From the NCBI GenBank assembly GCA_902777335.1, contig CACYTF010000031.1:1-37315 (forward strand): a stretch of DNA of 37,315 nt, in the 5' to 3' direction. The translations under genes and the position numbers were made by a program. Positions 1 to 6,791 of this stretch are shown here, one piece after another (position 1 is the first letter of the stretch; each line of letters begins with the position of its first letter). The notes below the pieces were generated by a model. That model did not search any database and had not been told where the DNA came from. It saw only the letters and a program-made list of their open reading frames with translations. Source of the stretch: an uncultured Eubacteriales bacterium (lineage in GTDB: Bacteria; Bacillota; Clostridia; Christensenellales; Aristaeellaceae).

Positions 1-30
1 GGCGTCGTGACCAAGATCATCGACGACTGA
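1..30 (+). CDS. 3' end of a CDS cut by the window edge
   Basis: Frame 1 reads GVVTKIIDD and then TGA at 28-30. A strong rho-independent terminator follows 23 nt later, which supports a real gene end on the plus strand. Only nine residues are visible, so no function can be given. Confidence 0.55.
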   Translation, partial: GVVTKIIDD

Positions 31-52
31 GCCGGTAAAACGCGATAAAGCG

Positions 53-97
53 ACCCGCCCGCCCCGTACCGAATGGGGCGGGCGGGTGTGTTTTTGG
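53..97 (+). terminator. Rho-independent terminator
   Basis: A perfect 12-bp GC stem (54-65 with 75-86) has a short loop and is followed by TGTGTTTTT. It ends transcription of the truncated gene at the left edge. Confidence 0.9.
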
Positions 98-103
98 AGG
101 GCA

Positions 104-203
104 GTTTACATGGGGACGGTTCTTGTGTATCTGTCCCCAGTGTACACAAAGCAGCCAAAAGTGTACATGGGGACAGATACAGTAGAACCGTCCCCATGTA
201 AAC
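104..203. repeat. Inverted pair of REP-like palindromic repeats (locus 1)
   Basis: Two related units of 43-44 nt (104-147 and 161-203) lie in opposite orientation with a 13-nt spacer. Each starts GTTTACATGGGGAC or a variant, ends in the complementary motif, and has a non-palindromic core (CGGTTCT.. to ..TATCTG). One outer end has drifted to GTGTAC. The same units occur at 8672-8780. The form resembles REP/BIME elements mobilised by TnpA-REP/RAYT transposases, but no transposase is in the window. It could also act as a terminator for the minus-strand operon that ends at 210. Confidence 0.85.
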
Positions 204-209
204 CCAGCC

Positions 210-851
210 TTACTTCATCAATCCATATACGGCGGAAAACAGATAGAACCCATACACCGCCAGCTGGAACCAGGGCAGGGCCCTGCCCAGCTGCGCGGTG
301 ATTTTTGTGGACAGCGCGCCGGCGAGGGCGAGGATCAGCAGCGCCGGGACGAGCGAGCTGGCCAGCGCGAACACCGTGCCCAGCATGAGCGCGGCGGGGA
401 CGGTCAGCGCGGCGGCGTAGCCCAGCACCATCAACAGCGGCGCGCAGGGCGACAGCCCGTAGGCCATGCCCACGGCGAAGGAGGGGACGGCCTTCAGCCC
501 GCCGCCGCAATGGCGGCAGGTGGCGCAGCCCTTCCGTTCGCGGAACCAGCCGAAGATCAGCCAGAGGGCGGCGCACAGCATGACGGCGTAGACGGCCTTG
601 CCGAGGGAAACGCCCATCAGCGTGCCGTCCGTCTGAATGAGCGCCCGCCCGACCAGCGCGCCGCCGAGGCATACCACGAGCACCGCGACGAGCTTGCCCA
701 GATAGAAGGACAGCACCTGCCGGAGCGCGAAGCCCATGCCCCGGCCTTCGGAGAGCACGTAGGTGCTCAGAAAGGCCGAGGCGGACGAGCCGCACCCCGC
801 GCCGCAGCCCAGGCCCACCGAGGCCGCGCTTGCGATGGCTTGCGCGAACAT
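210..851 (-). CDS. DsbD/CcdA- or TauE/SafE-like membrane protein
   Basis: This is a 213-residue polytopic membrane protein. The first helix has a C-x3-C pair (Cys16, Cys20) in a Gly/Ala/Ser-rich segment. A cytoplasmic-type loop has CATCRHC (Cys109, 112, 115), and a later helix has the motif GLSPCAP (Cys136). Cys pairs placed in two helices are the hallmark of CcdA/DsbD electron-transfer proteins, and this subgroup is often annotated as sulfite exporter TauE/SafE or cytochrome c biogenesis transmembrane protein. The ATG lies one base after the stop of the activase gene (TGACATG), so it is the last gene of the five-gene redox operon. I infer that it carries reductant across the membrane or handles a small sulfur or metal ligand; the substrate is unknown. 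Confidence 0.8.
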   Translation of the reverse strand: MFAQAIASAASVGLGCGAGCGSSASAFLSTYVLSEGRGMGFALRQVLSFYLGKLVAVLVVCLGGALVGRALIQTDGTLMGVSLGKAVYAVMLCAALWLIFGWFRERKGCATCRHCGGGLKAVPSFAVGMAYGLSPCAPLLMVLGYAAALTVPAALMLGTVFALASSLVPALLILALAGALSTKITAQLGRALPWFQLAVYGFYLFSAVYGLMK

Positions 852-852
852 G

Positions 853-1635
853 TCAGCGCCCCCTTTCGCTGGCGATCAGCGCCGCGCCGATGGCCCCGTT
901 GAACTGGGGATAGTTGGCGGTGTACACGTCCCGCATCAATTCATCCTCAAACGCCTGCCGCAGGCCGGTGTTCAGCGCGCCGCCGCCGGTCATCAATATG
1001 TCGCCGCCCAGCTCGCTCTTTCGGATCATCTTCACCACGCGCCGCGCCATCGAGGCGTGCATGCCCGCCAGTATATCCCGCCGGTCAAACTTCCGGGCGA
1101 CGAGCGATATGACCTCGGACTGCGCGAACACCACGCAGGTGCTGTTGATGTCGCAGGGCGCGTGGCTCTCCAAAGACAGCGGCCCCACCTGGTCGATGGT
1201 CGTCTCCAGGATCTGCGCGATGACCTCCATGAACTTGCCGGTGCCCGCGGCGCACTTGTCGTTCATCGTGAAGTTCTTCACGTGGTAATTGCCGTCCAGA
1301 TAGATGACCTTGCTGTCCTGCCCGCCGATGTCCACGATGATGCCGGGGCGGTAGCCCTTCGGCGCGGTGACGCGCACCCCGTAGGCGTGGGCGGTGATCT
1401 CGCTCACGTCGTCGTCCGCGGTTTCCAGTATCTTCCGGCTGTAGCCTGTGGCCATGGTGTACGCGATTCGGTCGATGCCCACTTCCCGCGTCAGCTTCTT
1501 CAGCAGCGCCTCCGCCGCGCCGTTGTTGTCGATGCCGGTGGACACCACGCCGGTGTTCAGCACCTTGCCCGTGTGGTCGATCAGGGCGGCCTTCAGATAG
1601 GTGGAGCCGCCGTCCAGGCCCGCGTAAATGCTCAT
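853..1635 (-). CDS. BadF/BadG/HgdC-type ATPase activase (CoA-substrate-specific enzyme activase family)
   Basis: This is a 260-residue ASKHA-fold ATPase. It has the N-terminal phosphate motif GLDGGSTYLK, the activase signature VDIGGQDSK (about residues 101-109), NDKCAAGTGKF with Cys128, and NSTCVVFAQSE with Cys167. In known activases these two Cys from each monomer of a homodimer hold a single [4Fe-4S] cluster. ATP hydrolysis drives one low-potential electron into a partner dehydratase or double-cubane-cluster protein. All key residues are intact and the length is typical. Its ATG overlaps the stop of the cysteine-rich dehydratase-like gene (ATGA), so it is the likely dedicated reductase for that protein. 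Confidence 0.92.
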   Translation of the reverse strand: MSIYAGLDGGSTYLKAALIDHTGKVLNTGVVSTGIDNNGAAEALLKKLTREVGIDRIAYTMATGYSRKILETADDDVSEITAHAYGVRVTAPKGYRPGIIVDIGGQDSKVIYLDGNYHVKNFTMNDKCAAGTGKFMEVIAQILETTIDQVGPLSLESHAPCDINSTCVVFAQSEVISLVARKFDRRDILAGMHASMARRVVKMIRKSELGGDILMTGGGALNTGLRQAFEDELMRDVYTANYPQFNGAIGAALIASERGR

Positions 1636-2924
1636 CTGTCATTCCCTCCATACTTGATCAGTTCGATGAACGCCTCGATGCGGATGCGCAGCTGCTCCAC
1701 ATCCTCCTCGTTGTAGTCGGTCTCCACCCGGATGATGGGGATGCCCAGCCTCTCCATCTCCGCCTCCATGGCGGCGTATTCGTAATCATAGACCAGGCAG
1801 CCGCGCAGCACGTGATAGACGACGCCCTGTATGCGGTAGTCTTCAATCATCTGCCGCACGCGGTAGAGCCTGCGCCTGTTGTCCGCGAAGGTGGGGCAGG
1901 TGCAGGGGCGCGTGGCGCGGTTCGCCAGCGCCCGCATCATGCCGTTCAGACTGGGATCGACGATGGCGGGCGGGTCGTACAGCCCGCGCTCGCCCATGCA
2001 GGTCTCGTCCGCCGCCAGCAGGCCGCCCATCTCCTCGATCAAGAGCGGCAGCTTGAAGTTCGGGAAGATCACCGGGGAACCGGTCAGCAGCAGCCGGGGC
2101 TGGTTGCCCTTCACGGCCATGGTTCCGGCACGCGCCAGCCCCTCCAGCTCGTCGTTCAGCCGGGCGAGCTGCTTCGTCCAACTCGGCGCCCAGGTGTAGC
2201 TCATGGCGTTCATGGCCGCCATGGCGAAGGCGCCGCGGATCAGCGTGGGGTGCTTTCGGCGCAGGTCGATGAACCGGGACAATTGCGTCTGCGCCTCCGC
2301 CAGCCGGTGGAAGGCCATCGAGAGGTTCTCGCTGGTCAGCGGCACGCCGGTGATCTCCGCCAGAGAATCGCTGAAGGCGTACAGCTCCCGGGTGAAGCGC
2401 TCCATGTCCGCGTCCCGGTCCCGGTTGGCGGGCACGTGCAGTATAGACGTAGGGCGGCGCTCCTGAAGCCAGCCTGCCAGCTTCTTCTTGCAGTCGCAGG
2501 TCACGGGCACGGCCATCAGCGCGCAGTTCTGATAGGCGGGCATGGCGTCGATGTCCTCGAAGCCCATCACGGCCTTCACCAGCGGGCAGGCGTCCCGCGG
2601 CGCGGTGTCGTCGCCGACGGCGAAGGCGGTGTAGCTGCCGCCGCACAGCTTCACCGGCATCGCGCCCTGGGCGTAGATCAGCTCCGGCGGCACCATCACG
2701 CAGTAGGTGCCCACCGTGGGGACGCCCTTCGGGTGAACGACGTCCTGCCGGTCCACAAACACCCGCGACAGCGTGTCCAGAAACGGCGTCAGCGCCTGGG
2801 GACAGTGGGTCAGCGCCCGCACGCGGCGGAGCGTCTTCTCGGCGGTGGCGGTCTGCCTGCGGTCGAAGCGATCCCGGCGGCGCGCCTCCATGGGGGACAA
2901 TGGTATGATGTTTGATCTATCCAT
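1632..2924 (-). CDS. 2-hydroxyacyl-CoA dehydratase-family protein, candidate double-cubane-cluster protein (DCCP-like)
   Basis: This 430-residue protein belongs to the HgdB/BcrC superfamily. Candidate cluster ligands sit in conserved contexts: LCGGS, RDACPL, QNCALM, VTCDCKKK, ETCMGE, PCTCP and RGCLVYDYE (about Cys94, 113, 134, 143, 145, 309, 341, 343, 376). It also has the family motif TGSPVIFPNFKLPLLIE. It is a single subunit next to one activase, with no CoA transferase or acyl-CoA dehydrogenase nearby. That fits the double-cubane [8Fe-9S] branch better than classical amino-acid fermentation dehydratases; this is inference. The start is uncertain: a GTG at 2933 is in frame, but ATG 2924 has better spacing from AGAAAG. 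The ATG overlaps the stop of the polyferredoxin gene by 8 nt. Confidence 0.88.
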   Translation of the reverse strand: MDRSNIIPLSPMEARRRDRFDRRQTATAEKTLRRVRALTHCPQALTPFLDTLSRVFVDRQDVVHPKGVPTVGTYCVMVPPELIYAQGAMPVKLCGGSYTAFAVGDDTAPRDACPLVKAVMGFEDIDAMPAYQNCALMAVPVTCDCKKKLAGWLQERRPTSILHVPANRDRDADMERFTRELYAFSDSLAEITGVPLTSENLSMAFHRLAEAQTQLSRFIDLRRKHPTLIRGAFAMAAMNAMSYTWAPSWTKQLARLNDELEGLARAGTMAVKGNQPRLLLTGSPVIFPNFKLPLLIEEMGGLLAADETCMGERGLYDPPAIVDPSLNGMMRALANRATRPCTCPTFADNRRRLYRVRQMIEDYRIQGVVYHVLRGCLVYDYEYAAMEAEMERLGIPIIRVETDYNEEDVEQLRIRIEAFIELIKYGGNDR

Positions 2925-4653
2925 TCTTGTCACGCTTTCTGTTGATGATGCCCGTCTGCTCCCGCATAAACGCCTCCCGGGAGGCGCTGCAGAGCTTCAC
3001 CCCGGCCAGCGTCATGTACAGCGCGCCGTCCTCGGGGCACTTGCGGATGCACTCGCCGCAGAAGATGCAGTCCGTGGTGGTCACGTCGATGGCCCGCTCG
3101 TTCTTCCCCTCACGGACCGTGAAGATGGACTTGATGCCCATCGGGCAGGCCTCGTAGCACGCGCCGCACTCGGTACAGGCCACGGTATCCTTCTTGAGCC
3201 GCGCCAGCGACGCCTTATGGGGCAGGCCCAACAGGTAGCCCATCGGGCAGATGTTGCAGAAGCAGCGCTGCTTGAAGAAGCCGCTGACGATCACCGCGAT
3301 CATCATGAAGCCGCTGAAATACAGGCTGGTCTTGAAGCCCGCCAGCGCGGGGGTCAGGGCCGCGGCCGGGCAGAAGTCGCAGAAGCTGCCGCCGATCAGG
3401 CTGATGCCCAGGAACAGCACCAGCATGACCCATTTGACGAACCGCAGCACCGCGTAGAGCTTTTCATTGAAGGCCACTCCTTCAATGCGCAGCGCGACCC
3501 GCGCTTCATGCGCCACGTCCTGCAAAAACCCCAGCGGGCACACGAACCCGCAGAGCATCCTGCCGAACAGCAGCGCGAAGGCTATGAAGCTGCCCGCCAA
3601 CCAGAGCAGGTACGACGGCGGTCGTTCCAATAACTCCGTGATGTGGCTGAACCAGTAGCAGCCCGCGCTGGTCAGCTGATCCAGGTTGTAGGGGCAGGCC
3701 AGCACCGGCAGATCGACCTTTGAAAACGCCGTGCCCAGCAGCCTGCCGCCCCAGATGAGCCCGGCGAAGCTCGCGATCATCGCGCCCCAGCGGACGAACT
3801 CGAACCCGAAGCGGGATCTGCGCTTGACGGCGCTGGGCTGGAAAACCCGGGCGCGGGCCTCGGACAGGCCGCGCTTCTTATAGACCGCCTTGCGGGCCAG
3901 CACGTCCAGCACGATGCAGACGAGCGCGATCAGCAGGATCAGCGTAAACGGCATCACGGCCTTCAGCCACCGAAGCGAGAACACCGTGTTGTCCTCGATC
4001 TGATAATACAGCCGGAAGGTGCGCGTCTCGTCGGGCCGGTAGACGAAGGTCACGCCGCCGCGCACGTCGTTGATGGAAAGGGCCGTGGACGCGCCGCTTT
4101 CATCGGTGGTGCAGGAAACCGCGCGGCCGTCGGACAGCACGGCGGTGATTTCGACATTTGCCAGCGCCTCGCCGTTCAGGGAAAACAGGAACTGCCCGCG
4201 GCGCGGGTACATGACCTCAAAGGGCACCCGATCGTCCGATATGGGGTGGACCGTATGCTCGTAGTCGTAGGTGAAGGCCATGTCCGTCCGGGCGATATCC
4301 ATGACGGACTCCGTCACGCCGTCGCCGTCGGTGTCCGCCGAATAGACGGGCTTCACGGCGGCCAGCGTTCCCAGACAATTTTCGGGCAGGCTGTCGGTCT
4401 CGCCGTCTGCGATCTCGACCAGCCCCGCCTCCGTCAAGGCATAAACGGTGGCGCCCTCGCCGCTGTGCAATGTGATCGCGTCGTCGGAATAGCTGAAGGC
4501 CAGCGGCTCGCCGTCCTGTACGGTCGTCAGCGAGGCGCGCACCAGCGGGTCCTCCCACGTGTAGAAAGGCACGTTCGCCGCGAACCACGCCAGCAGCGCC
4601 AGCGCGGCGGCGAGCAGCCCGGCCAGGAACCCTTGCTTCATGCGGCTGTTCAT
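2917..4653 (-). CDS. NosR/NapH-like membrane-bound polyferredoxin with an N-terminal extracytoplasmic domain
   Basis: This is a 578-residue protein. An N-terminal membrane segment (about 8-28) precedes an extracytoplasmic domain of about 200 residues with a DTDGDGVTES calcium-loop-like motif near residue 105. Several helices follow. They include the membrane ferredoxin motifs CGFVCPLG (Cys368, 372) and RCFCNICPMG (Cys464, 466, 469) seen in NosR/NapH/RnfC-neighbour proteins. Two C-terminal [4Fe-4S] modules follow: CTECGACYEACP from Cys493 and CIFCGECIRKCP from Cys529. The start is the ATG that overlaps the upstream stop (ATGA) after GGAAGG; an upstream in-frame extension lies inside the previous gene. 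It probably feeds electrons to, or takes them from, the activase/dehydratase pair at the membrane. No flavin motif was recognised. Confidence 0.85.
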   Translation of the reverse strand: MNSRMKQGFLAGLLAAALALLAWFAANVPFYTWEDPLVRASLTTVQDGEPLAFSYSDDAITLHSGEGATVYALTEAGLVEIADGETDSLPENCLGTLAAVKPVYSADTDGDGVTESVMDIARTDMAFTYDYEHTVHPISDDRVPFEVMYPRRGQFLFSLNGEALANVEITAVLSDGRAVSCTTDESGASTALSINDVRGGVTFVYRPDETRTFRLYYQIEDNTVFSLRWLKAVMPFTLILLIALVCIVLDVLARKAVYKKRGLSEARARVFQPSAVKRRSRFGFEFVRWGAMIASFAGLIWGGRLLGTAFSKVDLPVLACPYNLDQLTSAGCYWFSHITELLERPPSYLLWLAGSFIAFALLFGRMLCGFVCPLGFLQDVAHEARVALRIEGVAFNEKLYAVLRFVKWVMLVLFLGISLIGGSFCDFCPAAALTPALAGFKTSLYFSGFMMIAVIVSGFFKQRCFCNICPMGYLLGLPHKASLARLKKDTVACTECGACYEACPMGIKSIFTVREGKNERAIDVTTTDCIFCGECIRKCPEDGALYMTLAGVKLCSASREAFMREQTGIINRKRDKNG

Positions 4654-5894
4654 AGCGCGATCCTCATTCCTTCCAGGTTCTGTTGGCGGAGCATCTCGGC
4701 AAAGGCCTCCATGCGGATGCGCAGCTGCTCCACGTCCTGCTGCTGGTAGTCGGTTTCCAGCCGAAACACGGGCACGCCGTACCGCTCGCACAGCGCCTCG
4801 ACCCGCGGCAGCTCAAAGTCCAGCTCGATCTGACCCTTCAATACGTGGTAGACCACGCCGTCCACCCGCTGCGCGTCCAGCTTTCGCTTCAGCCCGTCCA
4901 GCAGGCCGTGGTTGACCGTCCACGCGCCGGAGGCGTCCCGCGGCAGGCGGCACTCGGCCATCTGCAAAAGCAGGCCCGTCACGCCGCCAAAGCGCGGCAG
5001 CTTCGGCGCGGGCATCTCCAATTGCGCGGAGACGGAGTCCACCGTATCGACCAGCGCCAACCCCGCCGATTCCAGCAGCAGGGGCAGCTTTTCGTTGGGG
5101 AAGATCACCGGCGAACCGGCGATGAGCACCCGCGGGCGCGCCTCGGCGGGCTTCGCGTGCCGCCGCGCAGTTTCGCGCAGCACGGCGATCAGGCGGTTCA
5201 GCCGCATCAGCCATTCATCGGTGTTCGGGGCGAACCAAAAGCTCTCCAATATCAACTGCCGCAGGGCGGGGGAGAGGGCATTCCCGGCGATCCAAGACGC
5301 GCGCCTGAAGGCGGCGATACCGACCCGCACCTGCTCATGCTGCCCGATGGCCGCCGCCAACGCACCTCGGGTGACGGTCTTGTCGGTGTGCGCCTCAATG
5401 GCTCGAATGACGCGCACCATGCCGTCCACCCACGCCTCCTGCCATTGAAGGCGGTCCCACATGGGCGGCAGATCCACCGCAAGAATATTGATGCCGCTGT
5501 CCCGCATGAGCCCGGTCAGCTTTCTGCGGCTGTCCGAGGTCAGCGCCGTCAGCACCAGCGCGTTTTCAGTCAGATTGAAGTGCGGATTCATCAGCCAGCC
5601 GCAGGCGGAACGGCTGATGGGGTCGGCGTCCCTGGGCAGCAGAGCGTCCGACCAGTGGGTGGTTTCCAGGCTGCCGCCCAGTATGACCCGCGTGTGTGCC
5701 CCCGCGGCTCTGGTCAATTCCCAGGGGATGTCCTCCCCCAACAGCAGGAGCTCCGGCTTCTCCCGGGAGAGCAGCTTCGGGCTGAATCCGCGATACAGGC
5801 AGTTCAAAAACCATTTTGCCTCGGAAGGCGTCTCTTGAAGCGACATCACCTGCTCCAGCGCGCCGCGGGCTTCCATTTCAAGATGCTCCATCAT
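4650..5894 (-). CDS. Cysteine-depleted paralog of the 2-hydroxyacyl-CoA dehydratase/DCCP family
   Basis: This 414-residue protein is clearly homologous to the gene at 1632-2924. Shared context includes AGSPVIFPNEKLPLLLE, GVVYHVLKG and the C-terminal FRLETDYQQQDVEQLRIRMEAF. The cluster cysteines are replaced at equivalent places: LCGG by ILGG, RDACPL by RDADPI, QNCAL by ENALV, TCDCKKK by TSDSRRK, and RGCLVYD by KGQIELD. It should therefore not bind the same iron-sulfur cluster. It is the first gene of the operon and stays intact and coupled (ATGA overlap), so it is not a pseudogene. It may be a structural or regulatory partner subunit. The start was chosen at the ATG 7 nt after GGAGG; an ATG at 5909 lies before that site. 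Confidence 0.85.
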   Translation of the reverse strand: MMEHLEMEARGALEQVMSLQETPSEAKWFLNCLYRGFSPKLLSREKPELLLLGEDIPWELTRAAGAHTRVILGGSLETTHWSDALLPRDADPISRSACGWLMNPHFNLTENALVLTALTSDSRRKLTGLMRDSGINILAVDLPPMWDRLQWQEAWVDGMVRVIRAIEAHTDKTVTRGALAAAIGQHEQVRVGIAAFRRASWIAGNALSPALRQLILESFWFAPNTDEWLMRLNRLIAVLRETARRHAKPAEARPRVLIAGSPVIFPNEKLPLLLESAGLALVDTVDSVSAQLEMPAPKLPRFGGVTGLLLQMAECRLPRDASGAWTVNHGLLDGLKRKLDAQRVDGVVYHVLKGQIELDFELPRVEALCERYGVPVFRLETDYQQQDVEQLRIRMEAFAEMLRQQNLEGMRIAL

Positions 5895-5941
5895 CGTCAT
5901 GTCCTCCATGGGTCCTGTGTGTTCTCGTCATCGACAGGCGC

Positions 5942-5974
5942 ATCATAATGCATCATCCTAAATCGAACCTAAAA
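5942..5974 (-). promoter_or_regulatory. Candidate activator-dependent promoter of the redox operon
   Basis: On the minus strand the 18-nt site TTTTAGGTTCGATTTAGG is followed after exactly 9 nt by the -10-like hexamer TATGAT (5942-5947). There is no good -35 box, as is usual for promoters where an OmpR/PhoB-type regulator sits over the -35 region. Transcription would start about 40 nt upstream of the first gene. Confidence 0.5.
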
Positions 5975-6009
5975 TGAAAAACTCCGGCGCGTTTTAGTTT
6001 CGTATTAGG
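5957..6009. promoter_or_regulatory. Mirror-image pair of direct-repeat regulator sites
   Basis: CCTAAATCGAACCTAAAA (5957-5974) and the reverse complement of 5992-6009 (CCTAATACGAAACTAAAA) match at 15 of 18 positions and face away from each other across 17 nt. Within the left site, CCTAAA repeats with an 11-bp period, the usual spacing of OmpR/PhoB-family half-sites. The OmpR-type regulator at 6792-7463 is the obvious candidate to bind here. Confidence 0.6.
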
Positions 6010-6024
6010 TTGCCGTGCCATAAT
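5992..6024 (+). promoter_or_regulatory. Candidate activator-dependent promoter of the secreted Met-rich protein
   Basis: The site TTTTAGTTTCGTATTAGG is followed after exactly 9 nt by CATAAT (6019-6024), matching the geometry of the divergent minus-strand promoter. No consensus -35 box is visible. AAGGAG and the ATG of the next gene lie about 50 nt downstream. Confidence 0.5.
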
Positions 6025-6073
6025 GCAGGCGTCCCAAAGAGCGGACAAAAACAATTGTAAGGAGTTGAACACT

Positions 6074-6700
6074 ATGAAACACTTTTTCAGCGGAATGATG
6101 ATGGCCCTGGCGCTGGTGACGGCGCTGATCGTCGGCGTCGTGGCCCTGGCCGAGAGCGCCGCGCCCGAAGCGCCCGCGCTGCCCTCTATAGAGGAAGCGC
6201 AGCCGGAGCAGCAGCAGCCCGCCGCCGACGCCGCCACGGACAACACCGCGCTGCAGCAGGCCTTTGACGCCTACCGCGCCGCGAAGCAGTCCGCCCGCCA
6301 GGAGGCGCTGGAGGAGGAGCTGAAGGGCTATGTCGAGTCCGGCAAGCTGACCCAGGAACAGGCGGACCTGATCCTCAAGTACTACAAGGATCAACAGGCC
6401 CTGCGCGACGGCACCTGCCCCGGCTGCGGCTACCAGTTCCAGAGCGGCAGCGGCAAGGGCGGCCGTATGAGCGGCGGACGCGGCATGAACGGCGGCAAGG
6501 GCGGCCGCATGGGCGGCAGCCGCGGCATGAAAGGCGGCCAGCAGCAGATGCCCGGCCAGCAGCAGATGCCCGGTCAGCAGCAGATGCCCGGCCAGCAGCC
6601 GGCTCCCGGCCAGCAGCAGATGCCCGGCCAGGGCAACGGCACCTCTTTCATACCCGACGCGCAGGCTGTGCCCGGCGCGAACGGCGATGACGGCATCTGA
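6074..6700 (+). CDS. Secreted DUF2680/YckD-like protein with Met- and Gly-rich tail
   Basis: This is a 208-residue protein. The signal peptide spans residues 1 to about 26 (MKHFF... ending VVALA). A Gln/Ala-rich linker follows, then a helical segment with ESGKLTQEQADLILKYY (about 89-105), typical of the small DUF2680 secreted family. One CPGCGY pair (Cys115, 118) precedes a long Gly/Arg/Met-rich region and five QQ(Q)MPG-type repeats. The start is the ATG 9 nt after AAGGAG. It is divergent from the redox operon and upstream of a two-component system, separated by a terminator. The Met-rich tail could bind soft metals such as Cu(I), or be a stress sensor or periplasmic buffer; this is inference. 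Confidence 0.75.
   Translation: MKHFFSGMMMALALVTALIVGVVALAESAAPEAPALPSIEEAQPEQQQPAADAATDNTALQQAFDAYRAAKQSARQEALEEELKGYVESGKLTQEQADLILKYYKDQQALRDGTCPGCGYQFQSGSGKGGRMSGGRGMNGGKGGRMGGSRGMKGGQQQMPGQQQMPGQQQMPGQQPAPGQQQMPGQGNGTSFIPDAQAVPGANGDDGI
6539..6628 (+). repeat. Five tandem 18-nt repeats in a coding region
   Basis: Five 18-nt units based on CAGCAGCAGATGCCCGGC encode QQQMPG repeats. Unit 4 differs (CAGCAGCCGGCTCCCGGC, encoding QQPAPG). The number of units could vary by slippage without breaking the frame. Confidence 0.9.
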
Positions 6701-6711
6701 GGAATAATCTG

Positions 6712-6745
6712 AAAAGCGCCATCCGCAGCGATGGCGCTTTTCACG
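6712..6745 (+). terminator. Rho-independent terminator
   Basis: AAAAGCGCCATC (6712-6723) pairs with GATGGCGCTTTT (6730-6741) around a 6-nt loop. The A/T-rich ends may make it work in both directions. It separates the secreted protein gene from the two-component genes. Confidence 0.85.
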
Positions 6746-6746
6746 C

Positions 6747-6775
6747 TGGTAAAATTGAAACAGTTTTGCTATAAT
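6747..6775 (+). promoter_or_regulatory. Probable promoter of the two-component operon
   Basis: A perfect -10 box TATAAT (6770-6775) has a weak -35-like TGGTAA (6747-6752) 17 bp upstream. The predicted transcript has a leader of only about 10 nt before the ATG at 6792. Confidence 0.5.
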
Positions 6776-6791
6776 GGGGATGGGTGATGTT

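Noticed and set aside
86..301. 71-codon frame across the first REP pair
   Set aside because: The translation is of the palindromic repeats themselves; there is no ribosome site.
4683..5948. 421-codon plus-strand frame opposite the Cys-depleted dehydratase paralog
   Set aside because: Its composition is Gln/Arg/His/Pro-rich with no domain. The minus-strand frame has clear homology and start signals.
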